Source: an uncultured Clostridium sp.
Lineage (GTDB): Bacteria; Bacillota; Clostridia; TANB77; CAG-508
Direction: 5' to 3'
Assembly: GCA_947651825.1 (NCBI GenBank)
Contig: CANTAQ010000009.1
Location: 1 to 53,897, forward strand
DNA: 53,897 nucleotides
The position numbers were made by a program, and so were the translations under genes. The notes under the pieces were generated by a model, which ran no database searches, was not told where the DNA came from, and worked only from the letters and a program-made list of their open reading frames with translations. This document shows, one piece after another, positions 36,502 through 46,169 of the stretch (positions within the stretch are counted from its first letter, which is position 1; the number at the start of each line of letters is the position of its first letter).

Positions 36502-37654
36502 ATGAAAATTTTTAATTCTAAAAATAAAAAGATACTAATAAACTTGATATGTTTAATAATTTTCACTTGTGTTATTAGTACATTATTTATAAGTATGAAA
36601 GCACATAAATTTAAAAATACTGATACCTATATTGTTCCTGAAAATATAAGTAATTCTATTGGACAAGATATAGCAGGCGAGGAAATTAATATAGAAGATT
36701 TAGAAAATTTTATAGAAGAAGCCCCATCAACAGACTCTATTGTTGATGAAAAAGATACTTCTTCTCAATCAAATAAAAGTAATGTTAATTCTAACAATAA
36801 AAATACATCTTCAAATAAAGGTTATTACATAAAAGTTAATTATGGTGCAAATGTTGTTACTATTTACACTAGTGATAATGATGGGAACTATTCTATTCCT
36901 GTGAAAGCAATGGTTTGTTCTACTGGTACTGCAACACCAAAATCTGGTACATACAGAATACAAAGTAGATGGGAATGGTTAGGTCTAATAGGAAATGTTT
37001 ATGGTCATTATAGTACTCAAATTGTAGGAAATATTCTTTTTCACTCTGTTCCATATTTAGAAAAATATAATCCTGCTTCTTTAGAGTATTGGGAATATGA
37101 TAAACTTGGTACAAGGGCATCTGCTGGATGTATAAGACTTACAATAGCCGATGCAAAATGGATTTACAACAATATCCCTAGGGGAACTCTTGTAGAATTT
37201 TATTCTTCATCAGATCCTGGACCACTTCGGAAAACCTTCTGCACAAAAGATATCTAGTAATATTGAATGCAGAAATTGGGATCCTACTGATAGCAATTCT
37301 AATAATCCTTGGCATTCATACAATATAAATGCACCTATTGATAAACCAAATACAGATATACCACCTACAGATAATAATACTAACAATTCTGTTATTGACA
37401 ATACTATAACTAATAACAATAATACTTCAGATAATATTGTTGATACTGATAACTCAATAACAAATGATAATAATACCTCAATCAACGATACTGATACTAC
37501 AGAAAATGATAATACTATTAATAATAATATAACTGATAATGTTGTTGATAATAATATTACTAATAACGATAATACTGACAATAATACATTTGAAAATAAT
37601 AGTCAAACTGATACTAACAACGTTATTGATAATTCTAATGTTAATAACTCTTAA
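36502..37654 (+). CDS. L,D-transpeptidase with Asn/Asp/Thr-rich tail, with +1 frameshift at CGG
   Basis: A membrane-anchored or exported L,D-transpeptidase: N-terminal helix (about 8-30), acidic linker, and a YkuD domain (about 115-245) with catalytic ASAGCIRL. At the domain's end DPGPL the frame meets CGG (37228-37230) and would stop at 37255-37257. Skipping C37228 gives PGPLGKPS, the expected end of this domain, and continues for about 140 residues of low-complexity Asn/Asp/Thr sequence (repeated DNN and TNN units) to TAA 37652-37654. The total is 383 residues. The tail may span the wall or act as a spacer. ATG 36502 follows GGAGTGAT. Confidence 0.85.
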
Positions 37655-37674
37655 AAAATAATTAAAGTCATAAA

Positions 37675-37708
37675 AATATAGATAGATTTATTTATCTATA
37701 TTTTTTTA
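37675..37708 (+). terminator. Terminator after the L,D-transpeptidase
   Basis: ATATAGATA (37677-37685) pairs with TATCTATAT (37693-37701), followed by a T run. It lies just after the stop of the shifted frame (37654) and not after the stop of the unshifted frame, supporting the longer gene. Confidence 0.8.
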
Positions 37709-37825
37709 TATTAACATGTGCATTTTTTTCATTCATATAGAGATATTGCACTGGTTATATAACTAATAGTCAAGCGGCTCTTTCTAATTATATAATAAAT
37801 ATAAATTTTTCTGGGAGACAAATTT

Positions 37826-38065
37826 ATGATAAAGATAGAAATTGAAAATGGCTATTACAAATTTAAACTTGAAGACATTTTAAAGCAAAGAAATATTAGT
37901 ATAAATAAATTAATGAGAGATACAAATACAGATTTTAAAGTTTTAAAAAGATTACTAACTGGGCAATTAGTTAGATTTGATATTTTTGTAACTGCCAGGT
38001 TATGCAATTATCTAAAGTGTTCAATTACAGATATTGTTGAATATATTCCTAATAAGGCAAGCTGA
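37826..38065 (+). CDS. Small Cro/CI-type helix-turn-helix regulator
   Basis: A 79-residue protein with a Cro/C1-type fold (HTH_26-like): helix LEDILKQRNISINKLMRDTN, DFKVLKRLLTGQ recognition region and the ending LCNYLKCSITDIVEYIP. Such single-domain repressors often regulate nearby or self genes; the target is unknown. A GGGAGA ribosome site precedes ATG 37826. A bidirectional terminator follows. Confidence 0.85.
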   Translation: MIKIEIENGYYKFKLEDILKQRNISINKLMRDTNTDFKVLKRLLTGQLVRFDIFVTARLCNYLKCSITDIVEYIPNKAS

Positions 38066-38134
38066 AAATTTTTATATTTTTAGTTTGTTTTTTTATTCGT
38101 TCAGATTTCTGATTTTTTATAAATTTATGTGATA

Positions 38135-38163
38135 AAAAACAGACTAATTTAGTCTGTTTTTTA
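38135..38163. terminator. Bidirectional terminator
   Basis: ACAGACTAA (38139-38147) pairs with TTAGTCTGT (38149-38157), flanked by A and T tracts, between convergent genes. Confidence 0.85.
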
Positions 38164-38164
38164 T

Positions 38165-38752
38165 CTATTCAAAATCTTCTATCTTTTTATTTACATCTTT
38201 CTTACTATATACTGTTATTCCTTTTTTTAGCTCCTTTAAGTCTGTTTCCTCTAAATACTTTGTTTGTATATCTGTTTTCTCTATTAGTTCTTTTTTCTTA
38301 CCTTGTTTATCTAATTTGTAAACATATATATATCCATCTTTGTCCTTTATTAAATAATGCTCATTACAAAAATCATATATCTCTTTATATACTACCGCTT
38401 CTGTGTTAGTAAATTTCTGTATTTCCCATCCAATATATTCTATTTGCAATTCTTCTTTTGTCTTATTTACTAAGTCTTCAGTTATCTCTCTTTCTTGTTG
38501 TATTATATGATTACAATCATTGTAATATATTTTTTCTATTAATTTAGTATTTGGATTTATTTTATCTTCTGTACTACTTGTCCTTTGCAAAATGTTTTCT
38601 GCTTCTTGTATAGCATTTTCTCCTCTATTTGTTGTATATTCCATTTCAAATGCTAATTCTTCATCTATTTTATCTATTTTATATAAATATATTCCCAAGA
38701 AAAAACTTAATACTATTACTAAAACCACTAACATTATAATATATTTTCTCAA
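38165..38752 (-). CDS. BofC C-terminal domain-like protein
   Basis: A protein of about 195 residues with an N-terminal membrane helix and a C-terminal region (about 125-190) reading HYLIKDKDGYIYVYKL...LEETDLKELKKGITVYSK, which resembles the BofC C-terminal domain. BofC in Bacillus inhibits the SpoIVB protease in the sigma-K checkpoint, but many Clostridia have related proteins of unknown role. TTG 38752 after GGTGAT is the preferred start; GTG 38779 would add nine residues. It follows comEC by about 30 bases. Confidence 0.72.
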   Translation of the reverse strand: MRKYIIMLVVLVIVLSFFLGIYLYKIDKIDEELAFEMEYTTNRGENAIQEAENILQRTSSTEDKINPNTKLIEKIYYNDCNHIIQQEREITEDLVNKTKEELQIEYIGWEIQKFTNTEAVVYKEIYDFCNEHYLIKDKDGYIYVYKLDKQGKKKELIEKTDIQTKYLEETDLKELKKGITVYSKKDVNKKIEDFE

Positions 38753-38783
38753 AACTATCACCAATAATATTTTAACCACTTTT

Positions 38784-41006
38784 TTACATATTCATACAAT
38801 TTATTTTTATTCTTCCTTTTTTGTTTACTTTTATTGTTATTTCACCATTTAAATCTGTTCTAAAAAGTTGACTGTTTTGTTCTTCTATTCTCCTAATTAC
38901 TTCTTTATTTGGATGCCCAAATTTGTTATCTTTTCCTACTCCAATTACTGAAATTTTAGGTGCTATTAGTTTTATTATTCCTTCATTACTAGATGTCTCT
39001 GAACCATGGTGTGCAACTTTTAAAACTGTTGTGTTTAAAAGTTCTTTAGAATATATTTCTATTAATCTATTTTCTACTGTTTCTTCTATATCTCCTGTAA
39101 ATAACATACTAAATTGATTATATTCCATTCTGGCTACTATTGAATTGTTGTTAATTGAATTGATTTCATTTATATCTCTGGTTGGCCATAAAATTTTAAG
39201 TTTTATTTCTTTGTCAATGTTTATTTCCTTACCTGCTTCTACTATAATCACATTTGTGCCATTTTGTTGGCATATTTTAATTATTCTATTAAACAGCTCT
39301 GTCTCTTCTATTTGTCTACTAACTATCAAATTATTTATTTTCAGATTTTCTAATATTTCTATTAAATTATAGCAATGATCTGAATCAAAATGTGAAATCA
39401 TCATATAATCTATTTTCATTATTTGTTTGTCTAATAAATATTCTAATAATACATTTTCTTTTTCTCCTCCATCTATTATCATTACTTTTCCTCTCGGAGT
39501 TATTATCAATTGGCAGTCTCCCTGTCCTACATCTACAATATGTATTTCCAATTGTTGTGGAAAAATGCTATATATTACATTTATACTTAATATTAGAATT
39601 AATGTGATTAATAATATTTTTAAATATTTTTCTTTTTGGAAATTTAATATAATTAAATAATATAAAAGTATATATATTATATTTGGTGTTGGAATTAATA
39701 TTTTAGAAAAAGGTAATTTAGAAATAATATTCGAAATTGAAATTATAATTTTTAATAAGATATTTAAAATAATCGACATTTTATTTGCTACTTTTATAGC
39801 AAAAATTCCTACAAAGATATTTATATATCCATATAAAATGATTATTCCAGTTATTGGAATTGCAATAATATTTGATAGTATAAATGTTAATGAAACTGTA
39901 TTGAATTTTAATATTAGTATTGGTATTATTAGAATTTGAGCAGATACTGTTACTGAGACTATCTCTATAATTTGTTTTGGTATTTTGGGCAGCTTATTTA
40001 TAATATAGTTTTTAATTGGTCTATTTAATATAACTATTCCTAGCGTTCCTAAATAAGATAGTTCTAGTCCAATATCCTGTATTGAAAATGGATTATAGAT
40101 TAATGTAATTATCAAACTTATTGCCATTGATGTTAATACATCTGGCTTTCTATGTACAATCTTGCCCGAAATTAATAGTATTCCCATTATACTTGCTCTT
40201 ACAACAGATGCTGTAAACCCTACGATGAACATAAAAAATATTAGAATTAAATTTATTAGAAAATATGAAGTCCTTTTTGGTATTTTACTTTTTAATAACA
40301 AGTATGTTATTCCTAAAATTATATATGATATATGCGTTCCTGAAGTTGCTAATATATGTGATAAGCTACTTATACTAAAATTTTCTATTATATTTTCTGG
40401 TATTTTAGTCTTTTCTCCTATCAAAATTCCTACTAATAATCCTTGAGTATAGTTTGGTAAAATTTTATTTGCTGTTTCTATTATCTTGTTTCTTACATTA
40501 TTACTTGTTCTTGCAATAATATTAGTTTGTTCTTTTCCTATAATCTCTATATTATTGCTTTTTATACTACCATATATTTTCCTAGTTTTTAAATATTGTT
40601 TATAGTCAAATCCTTTGTAATTTCTTCTTTCTTCTGGTTCTAAAAAATCCCCCCTTATTTTTATTCTCATTCCATATTTTAAGTTTATATTATTTGTATA
40701 TAATATAAATCTTTTATCTTTTGATTTTATACTATATACTTTATAATAATCTGCATCCTTTGCTTCGCTTATTATAATTGCCTCTATTTCAATTTCATTT
40801 CTAATATTTTTATAAAATTTCTCATATTTGTTGTTTAATATATTAATATAGCTGCTAAAGATTATTGCACTAGCTAACAAAGTTATTATTATTTTTCTAT
40901 TTTTATAGAATTTTTTGTATTTAATTATGCTAGGTATTAAAAAGAAAATAAAAAATATGGCCATACTTGTTTTCAAGTATAGCCCATATATTATTCCTAT
41001 TATCAT
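38784..41006 (-). CDS. comEC: ComEC/Rec2-type DNA uptake channel protein
   Basis: A 740-residue (or slightly longer) protein: N-terminal helices and OB-like DUF4131 region (1-165), a Competence domain with about ten helices (about 185-470; ILIGEKTKIPENI, LATSGTHISYII, GFTASVVRASIMG), and a C-terminal metallo-beta-lactamase domain (about 475-735) with HIVDVGQGDCQLI, SHFDSDHC and KVAHHGSETSS. ComEC forms the channel for single-stranded DNA uptake. A better start may be ATA 41039 (GGGAGTGAT just upstream, reading MKRPLVIIAVGM), as ATG 41006 has no ribosome site. Confidence 0.92.
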   Translation of the reverse strand: MIIGIIYGLYLKTSMAIFFIFFLIPSIIKYKKFYKNRKIIITLLASAIIFSSYINILNNKYEKFYKNIRNEIEIEAIIISEAKDADYYKVYSIKSKDKRFILYTNNINLKYGMRIKIRGDFLEPEERRNYKGFDYKQYLKTRKIYGSIKSNNIEIIGKEQTNIIARTSNNVRNKIIETANKILPNYTQGLLVGILIGEKTKIPENIIENFSISSLSHILATSGTHISYIILGITYLLLKSKIPKRTSYFLINLILIFFMFIVGFTASVVRASIMGILLISGKIVHRKPDVLTSMAISLIITLIYNPFSIQDIGLELSYLGTLGIVILNRPIKNYIINKLPKIPKQIIEIVSVTVSAQILIIPILILKFNTVSLTFILSNIIAIPITGIIILYGYINIFVGIFAIKVANKMSIILNILLKIIISISNIISKLPFSKILIPTPNIIYILLYYLIILNFQKEKYLKILLITLILILSINVIYSIFPQQLEIHIVDVGQGDCQLIITPRGKVMIIDGGEKENVLLEYLLDKQIMKIDYMMISHFDSDHCYNLIEILENLKINNLIVSRQIEETELFNRIIKICQQNGTNVIIVEAGKEINIDKEIKLKILWPTRDINEINSINNNSIVARMEYNQFSMLFTGDIEETVENRLIEIYSKELLNTTVLKVAHHGSETSSNEGIIKLIAPKISVIGVGKDNKFGHPNKEVIRRIEEQNSQLFRTDLNGEITIKVNKKGRIKINCMNM

Positions 41007-41056
41007 TCCTACTGCAATTATTACTAATGGTCTTTTTATATTATCACTCCCTACCT

Positions 41057-41899
41057 CTATTCTGTTGTTACAAGTCTTTTTGCAATATACCCTTCATATA
41101 CAGTTCCATCTATTCCTGTATATGTTATTTTATACCATTCTTCTGTTTCTGAATTTATTGTAACTGTTGTTCCCATTGCTAATGTTGTTACAACTTCTGA
41201 AGTTTGTGATGCTTCTTGCCTTACATTTGCAAAATCTACATTTATTGTTCCTGTTGAGCTTGTTGATGGTGTCTCTGTAGTGTTGCCTTCTGGTAATTGT
41301 TCTGTTGGTTGTTTTGGGTTATTTTCTCCTGGTGTTTCTGGTTCTTGAGGATTTCCTATGGCATTAACTTCTCCATTTATTAAATAAGTTCTTATCCATC
41401 CTTCATGTGTTCCATCTGTTACATAGCTCCAATTTGTTATTGTTTTTTCTACTGTAACTGTTGCTCCTGCTGCAAGTGTTCCTATAGGAGTTGAAGAAAT
41501 CAATGGTATCATATATATTCTAGCATTGTTTCTTATTTGTATAGTAGCGCCAGTATTGTCTGGTATATTTGTATTCTCTCCAGGCTTTTCTTCTATATCA
41601 TTGTTATCTGGGTCTACATGTGTTGGTGGCGTCTCTGTTTCCTCCACTTTTACATATTCTGCAAATAAATACCCTTCTTGTCCATTATATTTAACTTTAT
41701 ACCATTCTCCATTTTGTTCCAATATTTCAACTTGGGCAGCATCTTCAATAGTTGTTATTACTGACCCTCCTTTTATTGGTTCTCCTCTTAATACTAACCC
41801 ACTTGGTGCATTTACCGTTCCAGTTTGTGCTAATATTGTTGTACTTAGTATGATAAAAGCTGTTGCTATCATCATTGTTATCTTTTTTACTTTTTTCAT
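41057..41899 (-). CDS. Secreted protein with three SH3b domains
   Basis: A 280-residue exported protein: signal peptide (about 1-25), first SH3b domain (about 28-82; VNAPSGLVLRGEPIKGGSV), Pro/Asn linker, second (about 110-165; IQIRNNARIYMIPLISSTP), a Pro/Thr/Glu-rich linker and a third (about 218-280; VDFANVRQEASQTSEVVTTL). SH3b domains bind cell-wall peptides; no catalytic domain is present, so it is probably a wall-associated binding protein. ATG 41899 with TGGAGG is the preferred start. Confidence 0.88.
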   Translation of the reverse strand: MKKVKKITMMIATAFIILSTTILAQTGTVNAPSGLVLRGEPIKGGSVITTIEDAAQVEILEQNGEWYKVKYNGQEGYLFAEYVKVEETETPPTHVDPDNNDIEEKPGENTNIPDNTGATIQIRNNARIYMIPLISSTPIGTLAAGATVTVEKTITNWSYVTDGTHEGWIRTYLINGEVNAIGNPQEPETPGENNPKQPTEQLPEGNTTETPSTSSTGTINVDFANVRQEASQTSEVVTTLAMGTTVTINSETEEWYKITYTGIDGTVYEGYIAKRLVTTE

Positions 41900-41948
41900 A
41901 AAAACCTCCATCTGAGCGATTTTATGCTGTATCAAATGTTAAAATAAA

Positions 41949-42007
41949 AACCTCTTTTAAAAATCAATTATAAAAGAGGCTTAATTGCTCCTTTTATTGA
42001 GCAATTA
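41949..42007 (-). terminator. Two hairpins after the AI-2E transporter gene
   Basis: CCTCTTTTA (41951-41959) pairs with TAAAAGAGG (41971-41979), and a second stem AATTGCTC/GAGCAATT lies near 41983-42006. The first has a T-rich tail on the minus strand. Confidence 0.7.
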
Positions 42008-42028
42008 TATATTTAATTATTTTATTTG

Positions 42029-43156
42029 TCAAGATAATTCCTTTGCAGTTTGTATTTCATTATTTTCTATATAATCATCTAACATCATTTTTATTACTGC
42101 TACTACTGGTACTCCTAAAAACATTCCTAGTATTCCAAAGTATGCTCCTGCTACTGTTACTGATAGTATTATTAGTATTTTACTAATTTCTAATGCATCT
42201 CCTACTATTTTTGGATTAAGTATATTTGCATCAATTTGTTGTAATATTACTAACACTACTATTACCCATAAAGCTTGAGTAAATCCTCCCGTAAATAAAG
42301 TTATCACTCCTGCTAAAGCTACTGCTACAATTGCTCCAAAGAATGGTATTAAGTTAAATAATCCTATCATTGTTCCTAATAGTATTGCATATTTTACATG
42401 CATTATTGATAATGCTATAGACATTATTATTCCTACAATAATTGCATCTAATACTTGACTTGAAACATATTTAAAGAATATTGTATTTCCTTTTATAAAA
42501 TACCTATCAATTCTTCTGTATGTGTCTTGAGGAAACATGGATTTAGTTAATCTCCTTAAATATGTTAATATTTCTGTTCTTTCTAACAAGATATAAATTG
42601 AAACTATTACTGTAACAACAACATTAAACAATCCGTTTGCAAACCCTACTGCTTTCTCCACATACATACTAATGTTATCTAAAGTAAGAATTTCTTCTAT
42701 TTTTATGTCTTGAACTTTCTCTATAATTCCTTCCACTGTCTCTCTACTTATTATACTGTCATCTGGAATTTCCTCTACATATTCTATTGCAGTATCATAA
42801 TATGATGGAAGATTTGTTGCTAAATCTATTACACTTTCTGTTACTGTTGGTATTACTGTTTTTATCAATAATACTATAAGTAATACTACCACAACATATA
42901 CAACCAGCACTGATAACCCTCTTGCTTTTTTCTTTAATAGTCTACTTTTTCTAAATATTTTTTCTATTTTTCTACATGGTATGTATAGTAAATATGCAAG
43001 TAATATTGCCATAAGAAATGGTCCAAGTACACTTAACAATCCAGAAAGCCATGATGATACACCTGTTAAATTATCCAATATTTTATATATTACTATTAGT
43101 GCTACTGCTAAAATGAACCAATGAAATCCTTTTTTTTCAGTCTTTTCTTTTTTCAT
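42029..43156 (-). CDS. AI-2E family transporter
   Basis: A 375-residue membrane protein with about eight helices and the family core PFFGAIVAVALAGVITL plus GxxLEISK and GxFLGVPVVAVIK-type segments near the C-terminus. AI-2E family proteins are exporters of diverse small molecules or Na+/H+ antiporters; the substrate cannot be told. ATG 43156 has AAAGGAGCGAT upstream. With the frameshift in exoA, that gene ends before this ribosome site and the two do not overlap. Confidence 0.88.
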   Translation of the reverse strand: MKKEKTEKKGFHWFILAVALIVIYKILDNLTGVSSWLSGLLSVLGPFLMAILLAYLLYIPCRKIEKIFRKSRLLKKKARGLSVLVVYVVVVLLIVLLIKTVIPTVTESVIDLATNLPSYYDTAIEYVEEIPDDSIISRETVEGIIEKVQDIKIEEILTLDNISMYVEKAVGFANGLFNVVVTVIVSIYILLERTEILTYLRRLTKSMFPQDTYRRIDRYFIKGNTIFFKYVSSQVLDAIIVGIIMSIALSIMHVKYAILLGTMIGLFNLIPFFGAIVAVALAGVITLFTGGFTQALWVIVVLVILQQIDANILNPKIVGDALEISKILIILSVTVAGAYFGILGMFLGVPVVAVIKMMLDDYIENNEIQTAKELS

Positions 43157-43174
43157 AATATATCGCTCCTTTGA

Positions 43175-43931
43175 TTATATATCTATATCTAACCCGGCAA
43201 GGGCAATGGTCACTTCCCATTATATTATTATATATATATGTTTCTTTTATTTTACTATTTATTCTCTCAGATGTCAAAAAATAGTCTATTCTCCATCCTA
43301 TATTTTTTTCTCTTGCCTTTCCCATATATGACCACCATGTATATGCATTTTCTTTATCTGGATATAATTTTCTATAAGTATCTGTAAATCCTGCTTCTTG
43401 CAAATTTGTCATTTTTCTTCTTTCTTCATCTGTAAATCCTGCATTTTTTCTATTTGTTTTAGGATTTTTTAAGTCTATTTCTTTATGTGCCACATTTAAA
43501 TCTCCACACACAATTACAGGTTTAATTTTATCTAATTTCTTCAAATACTCCTTGAAATCATCTTCCCATTTCATCCTATATTCAAGTCTTGCAAGTTCCC
43601 TTCCAGAATTTGGTGTATAGCAACCTACAAAATAAAAATCTTTAAATTCTAATGTTATTACTCTTCCTTCTTTGTCATGTTCTTCTATTCCTATTCCATT
43701 TATTACCTTTTCTGGTTCTATCTTCGTGAATATTGCTGTTCCTGAATATCCTTTTCTTTCTGCATAGTTAAAATATTGATTATATTCTGGTAAATTTAAT
43801 TCTATTTGTCCTTCTTGCATTTTTGTTTCTTGAATGCAAAATATGTCTGCATTTATCTCATTAAAAAAATCCATAAAACCTTTTTTATATATAGCTCTTA
43901 AGCCATTTACATTCCATGATATTAATTTCAT
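43175..43931 (-). CDS. exoA: Exodeoxyribonuclease III (ExoA/XthA type), with +1 frameshift at CGG
   Basis: An AP endonuclease of base-excision repair. It starts MKLISWNVNGLRA, with IFCIQETKMQ (metal ligand Glu), CGDLNVAHKEIDL and the catalytic MGSDHCP at the end. After CPC the frame meets CGG (43196-43194); read straight, it would add an unrelated basic tail running into the next gene. Skipping C43196 gives CGLDIDI and TAA at 43177-43175, which matches the normal short ending of ExoA. The product is 251 residues, the family norm. The restored glycine codon is GGG, the only non-GGA case of the seven. Confidence 0.9.
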
Positions 43932-43997
43932 ATAATTCACCTAGGCTTTGTTATATCATAAACTTACTTCAAACGCAATAATAATTTAATATAAAAC

Positions 43998-44033
43998 AAA
44001 ACCCTAAACAATCCTTTGAAAGTCTAGGGTTTT
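43998..44033 (-). terminator. Terminator after the tRNA cluster
   Basis: AAAACCCTA and TAGGGTTTT (44025-44033) pair around a 17-19 base loop between tRNA-Thr and exoA. Confidence 0.75.
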
Positions 44034-44038
44034 GTATA

Positions 44039-44114
<76 letters not shown>

Positions 44115-44123
44115 ATATTTAGT

Positions 44124-44198
44124 TGGTGACCCCGACGGGAATCGAACCCATGTCTCCGCCGTGAAAGGGCGATGTCTTAACCGCTTGACCACGGGGCC
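44124..44198 (-). tRNA. tRNA-Glu (anticodon UUC)
   Basis: Cloverleaf with acceptor GGCCCCG, anticodon loop CTTTCAC and encoded CCA. Confidence 0.96.
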
Positions 44199-44204
44199 TT
44201 GTTT

Positions 44205-44280
44205 TGGTGAGCCATCCGCGACTCGAACGCGGGACAACTTGATTAAAAGTCAAGTGCTCTACCACCTGAGCTAATGGCCC
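44205..44280 (-). tRNA. tRNA-Lys (anticodon UUU)
   Basis: Cloverleaf with acceptor GGGCCAT, anticodon loop CTTTTAA and encoded CCA. First gene of the minus-strand Lys-Glu-Thr cluster. Confidence 0.96.
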
Positions 44281-44394
44281 ATAATTCACTTATTTGAATT
44301 ATAGTAGCAGTTGTCTCTATCTGAACAACTGCTTTTCTATAATACAACATTTTTCTTACTCTGTCAATACTTTTTTTAAAATTTTATTAAAATA

Positions 44395-46064
<1,670 letters not shown>

Positions 46065-46072
46065 ACTTTATT

Positions 46073-46101
46073 AGTATACCATTATTTTACATTTTTCGCA
46101 A
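46073..46101 (-). promoter_or_regulatory. pyrG promoter
   Basis: On the minus strand TTGCGA (46101-46096), a 17-base spacer and TATACT (46078-46073). Transcription would begin near 46066, right at the leader hairpin. The start does not show the GGG run used in the Bacillus pyrG reiteration mechanism. Confidence 0.6.
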
Positions 46102-46129
46102 CTGTTTTTTGAAATTTTATTTTAAATTT

Positions 46130-46156
46130 AAAGAGGACAGTAAAACTGACCTCTTT
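46130..46156 (-). terminator. Terminator after the CYTH-HD gene
   Basis: AAAGAGG(a)CAG (46130-46140) pairs with CTG(a)CCTCTTT (46145-46156). It lies after the stop of the shifted frame of the CYTH-HD gene. Confidence 0.7.
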
Positions 46157-46169
46157 GCAATTTTTATAT

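Noticed and set aside
37210..37581. Minus-strand open frame of 123 codons
   Set aside because: Mirror image of the Asn/Asp/Thr repeat tail of the L,D-transpeptidase; low complexity and no ribosome site.
37258..37654. CRISPR-like or tandem repeat array
   Set aside because: The repeats are short AAT/GAT-type codon runs of a low-complexity protein tail and not spaced direct repeats. No CRISPR array was seen anywhere in the window.
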